From contig NZ_CP032482.1 of the NCBI RefSeq assembly GCF_003600645.1, positions 2,790,001-2,854,000 of the forward strand: DNA of 64,000 bases. Reading direction: 5' to 3'. The notes beneath the pieces are model-generated. The model saw nothing but the letters and a program-made list of their open reading frames with translations. It did not search any database and was not told where the DNA came from. The DNA is from Yersinia rochesterensis (lineage in GTDB: Bacteria > Pseudomonadota > Gammaproteobacteria > Enterobacterales > Enterobacteriaceae). Made by a program: the position numbers and the translations under genes. Below, one piece after another: positions 27,761 through 38,620 of this stretch; position 1 is the first letter of the stretch, and each line of letters opens with the position of its first letter.

Positions 27761-28075
27761 AACCACCTCGACTCTCATATCCGTCATTTTAAATGATAGA
27801 GCATTCCAGCCAGAGCGATGGGAATGACAGAGCATTTTTTATTGCTCTATTCCGTCTATAACTCACTAAGATTCCTCGTAGAAGTGAATTCTATTCCAGA
27901 GCTTTGCAATGCAATTAGGCAAGGCTCTTAACTCACCTAGGAAATTGTCTATCTTTTCGCCTTTTTCGTTTAATAATAAGCTTGGCTAGTGTTATATCCT
28001 CACCTGGGTATATCGGCACACTTGAGCTTTTTCTTAAGAGCGTATTGAAAATAAATTTACGGTAGGAGACCTCTG
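27761..28075. other. Intergenic between fimbrillin-like gene and yeiR
   Basis: About 315 bases, divergent promoters. No clear Zur box was identified in front of yeiR. Confidence 0.5.
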
Positions 28076-29059
28076 ATGACAAAAACGAACTTGATTACCG
28101 GTTTTTTGGGCTGTGGCAAGACCACCACTATTCGTCATTTATTGTCACAAAAACCAGAAAATGAAAAATGGGCAGTTCTGGTTAATGAATTCGGGGAAAT
28201 CGGTATTGATGGGGCGTTATTAGCTGATAGCGGTGCCGTATTAAAAGAAATACCCGGTGGGTGCATGTGCTGTGTGAATGGCCTTCCCATGCAAGTTGGT
28301 TTAAATATGTTGCTCCAACAGGCAAAACCGGATCGTTTACTCATCGAACCTACGGGGTTGGGCCACCCAAAACAGATTCTATCCTTATTAACCTCTGAAA
28401 TTTACCAACCCTGGATTTCTCTGCATGCCACTCTCAGCTTGCTTGACGCCCGCCAGTTAAGTGATCCCCGCTATACAGAAAATGAAAATTTCCGTGACCA
28501 ATTAGCTGCAGCCGACATCCTCGTGGCAAATAAACAGGATGCCTATAACGAGACGGATTATGTTGTATTACAGCAATGGTATGAACAACAGCCGGTATCA
28601 CGCCCACTTTATTATGCAGAACAAGGGAAGATTGATGTTGCTCTGCTGGATATACCGCACAGTAATAATGATCAATTACCCGACGGTGCACATCACCACA
28701 GCTCAACCCGACAAAAAGGATTGGCCGCATTGAGCTTGAAAGGTAACGAACCTTGGCGTCGCGCCCTTAATCAGGGTCAAGGTTATCTGAGCTGTGGTTG
28801 GGTATTTAATGCGGATACCGTATTTGACACAATGCGATTATTGGAGTGGGTGCGGTTAAATCCAGTGGAGCGAATCAAAGGTGTGATGCGTATTCCTGAG
28901 GGCACTCTTGTGGTTAACCGACAAGGCCATGATTTGAAAATTGAAACACGCCAAGTTCCACCACTCGATAGCCGGATTGAACTCATTAGCATCACTGACC
29001 CCGATTGGAATGTATTACAGCATGAATTACTCAGGGCTCGACTACAGAAGGAGGTATAA
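28076..29059 (+). CDS. yeiR: Zinc-binding GTPase YeiR (COG0523/G3E)
   Basis: P-loop GTPase of 327 residues in the COG0523 metallochaperone family. Walker A GFLGCGKTT (9-17), the metal motif GGCMCC (about 61-66), EPTGLG and the guanine motif NKQD are all present, plus a His-rich loop GAHHHSS. The C-terminal CobW_C domain ends at about 325. Probably helps zinc handling. The stop overlaps an ATG that follows a full AAGGAGG sequence, opening a 12-codon frame before the lpxT remnant. The yeiR-lpxT-mepS order is as in E. coli. Confidence 0.92.
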   Translation: MTKTNLITGFLGCGKTTTIRHLLSQKPENEKWAVLVNEFGEIGIDGALLADSGAVLKEIPGGCMCCVNGLPMQVGLNMLLQQAKPDRLLIEPTGLGHPKQILSLLTSEIYQPWISLHATLSLLDARQLSDPRYTENENFRDQLAAADILVANKQDAYNETDYVVLQQWYEQQPVSRPLYYAEQGKIDVALLDIPHSNNDQLPDGAHHHSSTRQKGLAALSLKGNEPWRRALNQGQGYLSCGWVFNADTVFDTMRLLEWVRLNPVERIKGVMRIPEGTLVVNRQGHDLKIETRQVPPLDSRIELISITDPDWNVLQHELLRARLQKEV

Positions 29060-29097
29060 TGCTGCCAAATTTATTTACCGCACCATTCTTACATTGA
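29059..29097 (+). other. 12-codon leader-like ORF overlapping the yeiR stop
   Basis: AAGGAGG, four bases, then ATG starting MLPNLFTAPFLH and a stop. The strength of the ribosome site is striking for so short a frame. It could be a leader peptide, a translational re-initiation relay to lpxT 26 bases on, or chance. Confidence 0.3.
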
Positions 29098-29122
29098 CCA
29101 TTTTTAGATTAAAGGCCACCGC

Positions 29123-29546
29123 ATGACCCGTCGTAATTTGCCGGTAATATTACTGCTTAATTTACTTGGAATAGCCCTGTTTTTCTCTTGGTATATTCCA
29201 GCGAACCACGGTTTTTGAGAATATTAATCGCGTCAGCGAATTAACGGGTATTCCGACCAAAGACGCATCCAGTGATAGCTTCCCCGGCGACCATGGCATG
29301 ATGCTGATTATTTTTACCTGCTTTATGTGGCGCTATTTCTCTCGGGGTGCTTTTGCCATCGCTTTAGTCATCGTGGTGGTTTTCTCTATGCCACGAATAA
29401 TGATTGGCGCGCATTGGTTTACTGATATTGCTGTTGGCTCGCTTTCAGTCGTCTTGGTCGGGATAAGTTGGATATTGCTGACACCACTTAGTGATAAACT
29501 CATTGATGCCATTAACCGAAATCTGCCGGGCTCAAAATGTCAGTAA
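29123..29546 (+). pseudogene. lpxT: lpxT (yeiU) with internal out-of-frame deletion
   Basis: The gene for the lipid A 1-diphosphate synthase is broken. The first 31 codons, MTRRNLPVILLLNLLG...WYIPANHGF, match the LpxT N-terminus and then meet TGA. Immediately after, in another frame, NINRVSELTGIPTKDASSDSFPGDHGMM and PRIMIGAHWFTD continue the C-terminal half to the stop at 29546. About 95 codons, including membrane segments and the first PAP2 phosphatase motif, are missing. No functional enzyme is expected, so lipid A 1-diphosphate formation should be lost. This is a single deletion rather than gradual decay, since both halves are well kept. Confidence 0.88.
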
Positions 29547-29914
29547 CCCGCCCCCTGCTTTATTTTGGAGCAAAAATAGACTTTTTTGCTCCAACCGCCA
29601 TTAATGATTACACACCTTTATTATCACCAAACGGCCATAAATTCAGCTATCTGCATTTAATATATAATATTACATTAACATTTTGTAAAATTATGGGCAT
29701 AAAAGCTCTCGCCTTTTATTAATCATTACGGTAATCTCAAAAACGTTTGTGCTCGGATACCGGCATTTCACCACTATCCTGATTAATATTGTGCGTTCCT
29801 GCACATTTATTTGGTTAAGTGATTGTCTCATCAGACCACAATCAATAATCTCGATTCGTTTGGTATTTTTGGTAGCGACATCCGTCGTAAGGACAGCAAG
29901 GGAAAACAACAACA
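29547..29914. other. mepS upstream region
   Basis: About 370 bases, AT-rich. It contains the mepS promoter and leader. No gene or clear binding motif was recognised. Confidence 0.5.
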
Positions 29915-30499
29915 ATGGTCAAGTCTCAACCTATTATGAGATATATTCTGCGGGTCATTCCTGCGGTTGCAGCAGCGGTAATGTTATCCGCGTGTAGTTC
30001 ACCACAGAGTTCGAACGTACATAATACGCAAACTGAGATGCGTGCAGTTAATGACAAAGATGGGCTTTTACTGCAAGCCTCTCAGGATGAATTCGAAGCG
30101 ATGGTGCGCAACGTTGACGTCAAGTCGAAAATTTTAGAACAGTATGCAGGGTGGAAAGGGGTTCGTTATCGTTTAGGCGGTAGCACCAAACGCGGTATTG
30201 ATTGTTCTGCGTTTGTACAAACCACTTTCCGTGAACAATTTGGTATGGATTTGCCACGCTCAACCTCTGAGCAGCAAGATATTGGCAAGAAAATCCAACG
30301 TACTAAGTTGCGCCCGGGTGATTTGGTGCTGTTCCGAGCAGGATCGACAGGTCGTCATGTAGGTATCTACTTAGGTAACGATAAATTTGTACATGCATCG
30401 ACCAGTGTCGGTGTGACAATATCGAGTCTAAATGAAGATTATTGGAATAAGCGTTATCGTGATGGCCGGCGAGTGCTAAGTAGTGGTTCGCGCAGCTAA
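29915..30499 (+). CDS. mepS: Murein endopeptidase MepS (Spr)
   Basis: Outer-membrane lipoprotein of 194 residues that cleaves D-Ala-mDAP crosslinks and lets peptidoglycan grow. The signal peptide ends with lipobox LSAC, lipid Cys C27. The NlpC/P60 domain has C97 (GIDCSAFVQ), H148 (GRHVGIYLG) and H160 (FVHAST) as the catalytic triad. The start could also be the internal ATG at codon 8, which gives a more usual lipoprotein leader. In E. coli the protein level is set by NlpI-Prc proteolysis. A terminator follows 43 bases after the stop. Confidence 0.95.
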   Translation: MVKSQPIMRYILRVIPAVAAAVMLSACSSPQSSNVHNTQTEMRAVNDKDGLLLQASQDEFEAMVRNVDVKSKILEQYAGWKGVRYRLGGSTKRGIDCSAFVQTTFREQFGMDLPRSTSEQQDIGKKIQRTKLRPGDLVLFRAGSTGRHVGIYLGNDKFVHASTSVGVTISSLNEDYWNKRYRDGRRVLSSGSRS

Positions 30500-31003
30500 C
30501 TGATTTTATTCCTGTTGTCCGAGATACCAAACGAAACGATGAAACGCTGCCATTGGCAGCGTTTTTTATTGCCGAAATCGTTCTTATTACCGAAATATAG
30601 TTCTTGTAGTCCTATTGCCTCACTTTTGTAGGAAATGTCCTTTTTTGCTAAAAACAGCGAAACTCAAGAATATTCTGTGTAGAATTAGCCCCGCTAAACC
30701 AAGAGTTCCCTGACACTAAGACATATCAACTACGATTATCCTTTTTGGAATTAAGTCAATTGTATTACTAAGCTGAAAATCTGTTCTATGGATATGTTTT
30801 TCTAAAAGACGCCAATACAAATGAATTTCACTGGCACCACATATTTGATGCATTTACATGGTATCTTTGCTTTATATTAGATTGAATTTCAACTCGATAA
30901 GTTTATTAATGTCAATAATGCTCCCTGGCAAATCGGCAGCGCTGTGCTGCTAACTTACTTATATTCATAACACTTTATCGATCATGCTGAGGAGCGGCGT
31001 AAC
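30500..31003. other. Intergenic mepS-pdeN
   Basis: About 500 bases with the mepS terminator at its left end and the pdeN promoter at its right. Otherwise nothing recognised. Confidence 0.5.
30543..30568 (+). terminator. mepS terminator
   Basis: AACGCTGCC / GGCAGCGTT with loop ATT, then TTTT. Confidence 0.88.
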
Positions 31004-32566
31004 ATGGGTTCAAACAGTGCGTTCTCCCGCAATATTTTATCCAGACGCCATCTTGTTAAAAAAAGTGTCATCCTAGCACTTTGTTTCTTTATATTTTTTG
31101 TTGTTATTACTTTGTCATTACTTTATCGCAGCAGTGAAAGTAAACTAACAACACAAAGCGATCATATTATCTCCTATTCATCCCAGTTCCTTAATGAACT
31201 GACGACAACTATGTCTCAGCTTATCCCGCTAAGTGCAAAAAGTTGTGAACAGGCCAGTTCAGCTCTGCACTATCGGGCGGCATTTACCAATGGTGTCCGA
31301 GCTTTCTTATTGGTTCGGGATGATATTACCTATTGCTCTTCAGCAACGGGGGAAATGAATACGCCTGTCAGCGCGTTATACCCCAAAATGAATGTCACTC
31401 AGCCTTTGGATTTTAAAATTCAACAAGGTACACCAATGATGCCGAGCAAACCGGCAATTGGCGTATGGCTGCGTGAAGCTGGACGCGGTAATACCGGCGT
31501 ATTAGCAACACTCGAACTGAATTTACATCCCTATCTGTTACTAAACAACGCCAATAATCAGGTCAACGGATTAGCTATTATTATTGATGAACTAGCAGTC
31601 ACAACATTTGACTCTAAAGTCATGCCTATCAGCCAGTTACCCATACGTGATACGCGTGAAGTTCAATTACCTGGTTATCCAATTAAAATATTGATTTATC
31701 ATACCAGCCTCACTGCGGATGATATTCGAATGACTTTGTTAGGGGGGGTATTACTCGCAGGGCTAGTCGGTATCTTGGCTTATTATATTTTAATTGCCAG
31801 TCAAAGTGCGGAAGCTGAAATTTTGCGTGGTATTCGTCGGGGTGAATTCTTTGTTGAATATCAGCCCGCATTCCGGTCTGATGACCGCTCCCTATCAGGA
31901 TTGGAAGCGCTTATCCGCTGGCAACATCCGATTGAAGGACGTATTTCCCCAGACCTTTTTATTCCCTATGCAGAAACTCAGCATCTGATTCAACCTCTGA
32001 CCCGGCATTTATTTGAATTAATCATTAGAGACAGTGAATTAATGGCAGCCCACCTTCCAGCAGGAATTAAATTGGCCATTAATATCTCCCCGGTTCATCT
32101 TACTGATGATGATTTCCGCAAAGATGTCACTCAAATGTTACAACAATTAAATACCGATGTGTATTCTCCAGTATTTGAGATAACAGAGCGGGGTATGGTT
32201 GAAGAGGAGTTAGCTATTAAACAGTTTGCTTGGTTACGCTCTCAAGGGATACAAATCGCTGTTGATGACTTTGGCACCGGACACAGCGCGCTGATTTATT
32301 TAGAACGTTTTACTTTAGACTATATTAAAATTGATCGTGGTTTTGTCAGCACTATAGGCATTAATACTGTTGCAGCACCGGTATTAGATGCAGTATTAAT
32401 GTTAGCGAGCAAGCTCAATATTGAAACCGTCGCTGAAGGTGTCGAAACGGAACAACAGCTCCAGTATTTGACACAACACGGGGTCAACTTCCTGCAAGGC
32501 TATCTACTTAGCAAGCCGCTATCTGTTGAGGATTTAGTCGAGTTTTGTACGCAAAAAACTTCGTAA
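31004..32566 (+). CDS. pdeN: c-di-GMP phosphodiesterase PdeN (Rtn)
   Basis: Inner-membrane enzyme of 520 residues. TM1 lies at about 20-41. A periplasmic CSS-motif domain follows (C81, and CSS at 111-113), then TM2 at about 243-265 and a cytoplasmic EAL domain from about 272. EAL motif E301-A-L303 (GLEALIRWQHP), the DDFGTGHSAL loop and KIDRGFV are intact, so it should hydrolyse c-di-GMP. CSS-domain proteins are held in check by periplasmic disulfide formation and released by reducing conditions. Position between mepS and yejA is as in E. coli. Confidence 0.92.
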   Translation: MGSNSAFSRNILSRRHLVKKSVILALCFFIFFVVITLSLLYRSSESKLTTQSDHIISYSSQFLNELTTTMSQLIPLSAKSCEQASSALHYRAAFTNGVRAFLLVRDDITYCSSATGEMNTPVSALYPKMNVTQPLDFKIQQGTPMMPSKPAIGVWLREAGRGNTGVLATLELNLHPYLLLNNANNQVNGLAIIIDELAVTTFDSKVMPISQLPIRDTREVQLPGYPIKILIYHTSLTADDIRMTLLGGVLLAGLVGILAYYILIASQSAEAEILRGIRRGEFFVEYQPAFRSDDRSLSGLEALIRWQHPIEGRISPDLFIPYAETQHLIQPLTRHLFELIIRDSELMAAHLPAGIKLAINISPVHLTDDDFRKDVTQMLQQLNTDVYSPVFEITERGMVEEELAIKQFAWLRSQGIQIAVDDFGTGHSALIYLERFTLDYIKIDRGFVSTIGINTVAAPVLDAVLMLASKLNIETVAEGVETEQQLQYLTQHGVNFLQGYLLSKPLSVEDLVEFCTQKTS

Positions 32567-32664
32567 CAAAAACTCATTGGCTTAATGTTTGCTTTACCCC
32601 TGTAAACTGGTAATTTCATTTAAGATTATGACTACGCAAATAACAGCAGGAGATCACCACCAAT

Positions 32665-34473
32665 ATGTTGTTACGCCTATATGCTGCCTTGACGCTATCA
32701 GTCCTGAGCTTTGGTCTGCAAGCTGAAACCATTAAAGAAGGTAGCTCTTTTGCCATATTGGGCGAACCGAAATACTCATCAGATTTTAGCCATTTTGATT
32801 ATGTCAATCCGGCAGCCCCTAAAGGCGGAGATATCACGCTCTCTGCGATTGGTACCTTTGATAACTTCAACCGGTATGCGCTGCGTGGCAACCCGGCAGT
32901 ACGCACTGAGCGGCTGTATGACTCATTGTTCTCTACTTCGGACGATGAGATTGGCAGTTATTATCCTTTAATTGCCGAATCAGCGCGTTTTGCCCCCGAC
33001 TTTCACTGGATTGAAGTCGATATTAATCCTCGCGCTCGTTTTCATGATGGTAAACCCATTACTGCTCAAGATGTGGCATTCACTTTCAATAAATTCATGA
33101 CCGAAGGTGTCCCACAATTTCGAATTGTTTATAAAGGCGTGCAAGTAAAAGCGATTTCGCGCCTGACTGTGCGTTTTGAATTCCCAGAACCGAATAAAGA
33201 TAAGATGCTGGGCCTATTTGGTTTACCGGTAATGCCTGAGCATTTCTGGAAAGACCATAAACTCAGTGAACCGCTGAGTAAACCGCCAGTGAGCAGCGGC
33301 CCCTATCGTATTGGCAAATATAAGATGGGCCAATTTATTACTTATGAGCGGGTCAGAGACTATTGGGCAGCCAACTTACCGGTCAATCGTGGGCAGTATA
33401 ATTTTGACACCATCCGTTATGATTATTATTTAGACGATAAAGTCGCGCTGGAAGCATTTAAAGCCGGTGCCTTTGATTTCCGTGAAGAAACATCACCAAA
33501 AAGCTGGGCGACACAATATGTGGGCGGCAACTTTGCGAAAAATTATATCGTCAAACAGGATATCCTCGATAACTCTGCGCAGAACACCCGCTGGCTGGCA
33601 TTTAATGTCCAGCGCCCTATTTTTAGCGACCGCCGAGTTCGTGAAGCACTGACATTAGCCTTTGATTTTGACTGGATGAATAAAGCTTTTTATTTCAATA
33701 GTTATCAGCGCACTAATAGTTTCTTCCAGAACACTGAATATGCCGCTAAAGGTTATCCGAACAGCGCGGAATTAGCGTGGCTGGCTCCGCTAAAAGGTAA
33801 AATACCGCCGGAAGTTTTCACACAAATTTATCAGCCTCCTCAAACTGACGGCAGCGGTAACGCGCGGGATAATCTATTAAAAGCACGCGAATTGCTGAGT
33901 GAAGCGGGTTGGGAAGTGAAAAATCAGCAATTAATCAACAGCAAAACGGGCAAACCTTTTGTCTTTGAGTTGCTGTTACTCAGCGGCAGTAACTTCCAAT
34001 ACGTTCAGCCGTTTAAGCATAATTTGCAACGTTTGGGGATAACCATGAATATCCGCGAGGTGGACAGCTCTCAATTTGTTAACCGCCTGCGCAGCCGAGA
34101 TTACGATATGATCCCGACGGTTTATAGCGCTTTCCCTTACCCTAGCCCAAATCTGCAAATTTTGTGGAGTTCGGCTTATATTGATTCCAGCTATAACGCC
34201 TCGGGTATTAAAGATCCGGCTATCGACCAATTGATTGAACAGATTGTTAAACATCAGGAACAGCCAGAAGCATTGCTGTCTCTTGGCCGTGCACTGGATC
34301 GCGTGTTGACCTGGAATTATTTGATGATCCCAATGTGGTATTCCAACCATGCTCGTTTTGCTTATTGGGATAAGTTTTCGATGCCAGCGGACAGGCCCAC
34401 ATATTCGCTCGGCTTTGATAGCTGGTGGTTGGATGTCAACAAGGCAGGTCGCCTGCCAACAGAACATCATTAG
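32665..34473 (+). CDS. yejA: Peptide ABC transporter binding protein YejA
   Basis: Periplasmic solute-binding protein (SBP family 5) of 602 residues with signal peptide [20 protein letters not shown]. Family segments include [35 protein letters not shown] and [23 protein letters not shown]. The yej system imports oligopeptides, including microcin C-type peptide-nucleotides, and in some pathogens protects against antimicrobial peptides. First of yejABEF; yejB starts 8 bases after the stop. Confidence 0.94.
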   Translation: MLLRLYAALTLSVLSFGLQAETIKEGSSFAILGEPKYSSDFSHFDYVNPAAPKGGDITLSAIGTFDNFNRYALRGNPAVRTERLYDSLFSTSDDEIGSYYPLIAESARFAPDFHWIEVDINPRARFHDGKPITAQDVAFTFNKFMTEGVPQFRIVYKGVQVKAISRLTVRFEFPEPNKDKMLGLFGLPVMPEHFWKDHKLSEPLSKPPVSSGPYRIGKYKMGQFITYERVRDYWAANLPVNRGQYNFDTIRYDYYLDDKVALEAFKAGAFDFREETSPKSWATQYVGGNFAKNYIVKQDILDNSAQNTRWLAFNVQRPIFSDRRVREALTLAFDFDWMNKAFYFNSYQRTNSFFQNTEYAAKGYPNSAELAWLAPLKGKIPPEVFTQIYQPPQTDGSGNARDNLLKARELLSEAGWEVKNQQLINSKTGKPFVFELLLLSGSNFQYVQPFKHNLQRLGITMNIREVDSSQFVNRLRSRDYDMIPTVYSAFPYPSPNLQILWSSAYIDSSYNASGIKDPAIDQLIEQIVKHQEQPEALLSLGRALDRVLTWNYLMIPMWYSNHARFAYWDKFSMPADRPTYSLGFDSWWLDVNKAGRLPTEHH

Positions 34474-34481
34474 GGGGCGGT

Positions 34482-35582
34482 GTGGGCGCATATCTATTAC
34501 GGCGATTGTTGCTGGTCATTCCCACCTTGTGGGCAATTATTACTATTAACTTTTTCATTGTACAAATCGCCCCAGGTGGCCCGGTAGATCAGGCGATAGC
34601 CAACATTGAACTGGGTCATTCCAGCGGATATAGCACCGGTGGTGGTGATGGCGGATTAGGTGGTGCGAAAGTCGGGTTGAATGCGGCGCAAGTTGGGGAC
34701 AGTAACTATCGCGGTTCTCGAGGGTTAGACCCGGAAGTTATTGCCGAAATCAAACAGCGCTTTGGCTTTGACAAGCCGCTACATCAGCGCTATTTCGATA
34801 TGCTCTGGAGCTATGCGCGCTTTGATTTTGGTGACAGCCTGTTTCGCGGCGAATCTGTCATGTCATTGATAAAACATAGCCTGCCGGTATCTATCTCACT
34901 TGGGCTATGGAGCACGCTGATTATTTATCTGGTTTCCATTCCTTTGGGGATTAAAAAGGCGGTGCGTAATGGCTCGGCTTTTGATACCTGGAGCAGTACC
35001 TTAATTATTATTGGCTATGCCATTCCTTCGTTTTTATTCGCCATTTTACTGGTGGTGCTGTTCTCCGGCGGCAGTTATTTCGATCTATTCCCACTGCGCG
35101 GGCTGGTATCAAGCAACTGGGATACCCTGCCGTGGTACGGCAAAATAACCGACTATTTGTGGCACATCACGTTACCGGTGCTGGCTACTGTGATTGGTGG
35201 TTTTGCTACACTCACCATGCTGACCAAAAACTCGTTTCTGGACGAAATCCGCAAACAATATGTGGTCACCGCCCGCGCCAAAGGCTTACCTGAAGAAAAA
35301 ATCCTTTACCGCCATGTATTTCGCAATGCCATGTTGCTGGTGATTGCGGGCTTCCCCGCGACATTTATCAGTATGTTTTTCACCGGGTCATTGTTGATCG
35401 AAGTGATGTTTTCACTGAATGGTTTAGGGTTGTTGGGTTATGACGCCACCTTGCAACGAGATTATCCGGTGATGTTTGGCACTCTTTATATTTTTACTCT
35501 GATTGGTTTACTGCTGAATATCCTCAGCGATATCACCTACACCTTGGTTGACCCACGGATTGATTTTGAGGGCCGCCAATGA
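34482..35582 (+). CDS. yejB: Peptide ABC permease YejB
   Basis: Inner-membrane permease of 366 residues (E. coli 364) with about six spans and a long periplasmic loop after TM1 that carries a Gly-rich insert ([11 protein letters not shown]). The EAA loop is [23 protein letters not shown]. The start is taken as GTG at 34482 because [19 protein letters not shown] matches E. coli Yej[20 protein letters not shown] and GGGGG precedes it. The ATG upstream lies inside yejA. Overlaps yejE by 4 bases. Confidence 0.93.
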   Translation: MGAYLLRRLLLVIPTLWAIITINFFIVQIAPGGPVDQAIANIELGHSSGYSTGGGDGGLGGAKVGLNAAQVGDSNYRGSRGLDPEVIAEIKQRFGFDKPLHQRYFDMLWSYARFDFGDSLFRGESVMSLIKHSLPVSISLGLWSTLIIYLVSIPLGIKKAVRNGSAFDTWSSTLIIIGYAIPSFLFAILLVVLFSGGSYFDLFPLRGLVSSNWDTLPWYGKITDYLWHITLPVLATVIGGFATLTMLTKNSFLDEIRKQYVVTARAKGLPEEKILYRHVFRNAMLLVIAGFPATFISMFFTGSLLIEVMFSLNGLGLLGYDATLQRDYPVMFGTLYIFTLIGLLLNILSDITYTLVDPRIDFEGRQ

Positions 35583-36607
35583 TGAAACGGCTAAGTGCTA
35601 TTAATCAGGCCCGCTGGGCGCGTTTTCGCCAAAACCGCCGTGGCTATTGGTCACTGTGGATCTTCCTGACACTGTTTATTATCAGCCTGTTTGCCGAGTT
35701 AATTGCTAACGACAAACCGCTGCTGGTGAGCTATCAGGGCAAATTTTACATGCCCTTTATGGTTAATTACACCGAATCAACCTTTGGTGGCATTTTAACC
35801 ACGGCCGCTGATTATCAAGACCCGTATGTGATTGGCCGCATTAAAGATAATGGCTGGGCGATTTGGGCACCCATCCGCTTTAGTAATAACACCATTAATT
35901 TCGCAACCGATGTGCCCTTCCCCTCGCCCCCCAGCCGCACTAATTTGCTCGGCACTGACAGCACTGGCGGCGATGTATTGGCCAAAGTTATTTATGGCTT
36001 TCGTATCTCACTGTTATTTGGCCTAACGTTAACCTTATTTTCTAGTGTGATTGGCATTTGTGCCGGGGCAATTCAGGGTTATTACGGCGGTAGAGTTGAT
36101 TTATGGGGCCAGCGATTTATTGAAGTCTGGTCTGGTATGCCGACCCTATTTTTAGTGATTTTACTGTCCAGTATTGTACAGCCGAATTTCTGGTGGTTAT
36201 TAGCCATCACCGTCATATTCGGCTGGATGGGGCTGGTCGGTGTGGTTCGGGCTGAGTTTCTGCGCACCCGAAATTATGACTATATCCGCGCAGCGAGGGC
36301 CATGGGAGTGCGTGACCGCGTGATTATGTCGCGCCATATGCTGCCCAATGCCATGGTGGCTACCCTGACCTTCTTACCCTTTATTCTATGCGGCTCGATA
36401 ACCACTCTCACCTCACTGGATTTCCTCGGTTTCGGCTTGCCAATGGGGTCGCCATCATTAGGCGGGTTATTATTGGAGGGCAAAAATAACCTTCAAGCTC
36501 CCTGGCTCGGCATCACCGCATTCCTGGTGTTGGCCGTGCTGTTATCTCTGTTGATCTTTATCGGCGAAGCAGTGCGTGACGCCTTTGACCCAAGTAAGGT
36601 GTACTGA
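35579..36607 (+). CDS. yejE: Peptide ABC permease YejE
   Basis: Second permease of the yej importer, 342 residues (E. coli 341). An N-terminal amphipathic start, [21 protein letters not shown], leads into TM1. A periplasmic loop follows, then the BPD_transp_1 core with [21 protein letters not shown] and the EAA segment [26 protein letters not shown]. Two consecutive ATG codons (35579 and 35582) overlap the yejB stop. It ends 1 base before the yejF ATG, so yejBEF are tightly coupled. Confidence 0.94.
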   Translation: MMKRLSAINQARWARFRQNRRGYWSLWIFLTLFIISLFAELIANDKPLLVSYQGKFYMPFMVNYTESTFGGILTTAADYQDPYVIGRIKDNGWAIWAPIRFSNNTINFATDVPFPSPPSRTNLLGTDSTGGDVLAKVIYGFRISLLFGLTLTLFSSVIGICAGAIQGYYGGRVDLWGQRFIEVWSGMPTLFLVILLSSIVQPNFWWLLAITVIFGWMGLVGVVRAEFLRTRNYDYIRAARAMGVRDRVIMSRHMLPNAMVATLTFLPFILCGSITTLTSLDFLGFGLPMGSPSLGGLLLEGKNNLQAPWLGITAFLVLAVLLSLLIFIGEAVRDAFDPSKVY

Positions 36608-36608
36608 T

Positions 36609-38201
36609 ATGGCGACTTCTCCACTTCTGGACATTCAAAATCTCAGTGTTGCATTTCGCCAAGCGGGAGTTGATCGCCAGGTCGTCAGCAACCTTTCGTT
36701 GCAAATAGAGAGCGGTGAGACACTGGCTTTAGTGGGGGAATCTGGTTCGGGCAAGAGTGTTACCGCCCTGTCGATATTGCGTCTGCTGCCCTCGCCACCG
36801 GTCGTTTACCCCAGCGGCGATATTCTGTTTGCCGGAAAATCACTGTTACATGCCGATGAGCCGACATTACGCGCCATTCGCGGTGATAAGATTTCTATGA
36901 TTTTCCAAGAGCCAATGGTGTCTTTAAACCCCTTGCATACTATTGAGAAACAGCTGGCAGAAGTGCTGTCACTGCACCGCGGTATGCGCCGGGAAGCCGC
37001 CAGAGCTGAAATTATTCAGTGCCTTGATCGGGTGGGTATTCGCAATGCCAAAGGCCGATTAGCGGATTTCCCACATCAGCTTTCCGGTGGAGAACGCCAG
37101 CGCGTGATGATTGCCATGGCCGTCCTGACCCAGCCCAAATTACTGATTGCCGATGAACCCACCACCGCGCTGGATGTTTCGGTGCAAGCTCAGATTTTGA
37201 GTTTGCTGAAAGAGTTAAAACAAGAGATGGGCATGAGCTTGCTGTTTATCACCCATAATCTGAATATCGTCCGCCGGCTGGCCGATAACGTAGCCGTGAT
37301 GCGTGAGGGGCGCGTAGTTGAGCACAATACCCGCCAGGCGCTGTTTAGCGCACCACAGCATACTTATACTCGCCAATTATTAGACGCCGAGCCACAGGGT
37401 GACCCACTGCCGCTCCAGAGTGACCAGCAACCGTTGCTTGAAGTCAAAGGGCTACAAGTCGCTTTTGCGATTAAACGTGGCCTATTGCGCCGCACTGTCG
37501 CGCATCACTATGCCCTGAAAGATCTCAGCTTTGTGTTAAAGCCCGGTGAAAGTTTAGGTTTGGTGGGGGAATCCGGCTCGGGGAAAAGCACTACCGGCTT
37601 AGCTTTACTGCGCTTGTTGCCCTCTAAAGGGGAGATTTGGTTTAGTGGCCAGCCGCTACACAACCTCTCGCCCAAACAAATGCTACCTTATCGCAGCCGA
37701 ATTCAGGTGGTTTTCCAAGACCCGTACTCAGCGCTAAACCCGCGCTTGAATATTCAGCAGATCATTGCTGAAGGGCTGGAAGTGCATCAGAAACTCAGTG
37801 CTGTGCATCGCGAGCAGCGCGTGATTAAGGCGATGGAAGAAGTCGGGTTGGATCCAGTCAGCCGCTATAGATATCCGACTGAGTTCTCCGGTGGCCAGCG
37901 CCAGCGCATTGCTATTGCACGGGCACTTATCCTGCAACCTCAGTTACTTATCCTCGATGAGCCAACCTCATCACTGGATAAATCGGTACAAGCGCAAATT
38001 CTGGCTTTGCTGAAATCCCTTCAGCAGCGCTACCAACTCAGTTACCTGTTTATCAGCCATGACTTGCAAGTGGTGCGGTCACTCTGCCACCAAGTGATTG
38101 TGTTGAAACAGGGGGAAGTGGTGGAGCAAGGTGACTGTCAGGCTATCTTTGCCGCGCCAAAACAGCAATATACCCAACAATTATTGCAATTTTCTGACTA
38201 A
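36609..38201 (+). CDS. yejF: Peptide ABC dual ATPase YejF
   Basis: Cytoplasmic ATPase of 530 residues with two nucleotide-binding domains in one chain. NBD1 has [20 protein letters not shown] and [15 protein letters not shown]2 (from about 280) has [20 protein letters not shown] and [12 protein letters not shown]. Each is followed by an oligopeptide_HP-type tail with [10 protein letters not shown] or [10 protein letters not shown]. The start at 36609 matches the family; the open frame upstream overlaps yejE. Last gene of yejABEF. Confidence 0.94.
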   Translation: MATSPLLDIQNLSVAFRQAGVDRQVVSNLSLQIESGETLALVGESGSGKSVTALSILRLLPSPPVVYPSGDILFAGKSLLHADEPTLRAIRGDKISMIFQEPMVSLNPLHTIEKQLAEVLSLHRGMRREAARAEIIQCLDRVGIRNAKGRLADFPHQLSGGERQRVMIAMAVLTQPKLLIADEPTTALDVSVQAQILSLLKELKQEMGMSLLFITHNLNIVRRLADNVAVMREGRVVEHNTRQALFSAPQHTYTRQLLDAEPQGDPLPLQSDQQPLLEVKGLQVAFAIKRGLLRRTVAHHYALKDLSFVLKPGESLGLVGESGSGKSTTGLALLRLLPSKGEIWFSGQPLHNLSPKQMLPYRSRIQVVFQDPYSALNPRLNIQQIIAEGLEVHQKLSAVHREQRVIKAMEEVGLDPVSRYRYPTEFSGGQRQRIAIARALILQPQLLILDEPTSSLDKSVQAQILALLKSLQQRYQLSYLFISHDLQVVRSLCHQVIVLKQGEVVEQGDCQAIFAAPKQQYTQQLLQFSD

Positions 38202-38272
38202 TTTGGCGCGCATCAGGATGTCAGGGCACAGAAAACGTCAGCATAAAAAACTGACGAACACTTCATCCCAAA

Positions 38273-38620
38273 TCAGAAGGGATAAAGTGCTGTCATGGTC
38301 TCGGCAATCGCCACCCCAACATCTTTCAAGCGGCACATAGTGGCACTTTCATCCTGACGATGAACAAACAGGCAAGGCTCGCCTTCCCATTCCACAATCG
38401 CGGAGTCCACTTGAATCTCTTGCAGTGAGAGATGAAGCCGCTGCATGATAATTTGCGCATGAGCGCCATCATGGCTCAGTAACTTCAGTCCCATGAGGTC
38501 ATTATTGCTATCGTCTATCGCCGTCAATGGTATCGGTTCAACTTTTACGCCGATAAATCCCGATAGCCAGCGGTAACTTTGCGGCAGACGATGTACCACC
38601 GAAAGTTGGATATTATTCAC
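38273..38620 (-). CDS. yejG: YejG family protein
   Basis: A 115-residue protein (E. coli YejG 114), no membrane span. Shared pieces: LQLS-like start NIQLSVVHRLPQSYRW, GFIGVKVEPIP, GLKLLS, EGEPCLFVHRQDE and CRLKDVGVAIAE. E. coli yejG has been linked to tolerance of some antibiotics, but its biochemical role is unknown. It is convergent with yejF. Confidence 0.9.
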   Translation of the reverse strand: MNNIQLSVVHRLPQSYRWLSGFIGVKVEPIPLTAIDDSNNDLMGLKLLSHDGAHAQIIMQRLHLSLQEIQVDSAIVEWEGEPCLFVHRQDESATMCRLKDVGVAIAETMTALYPF

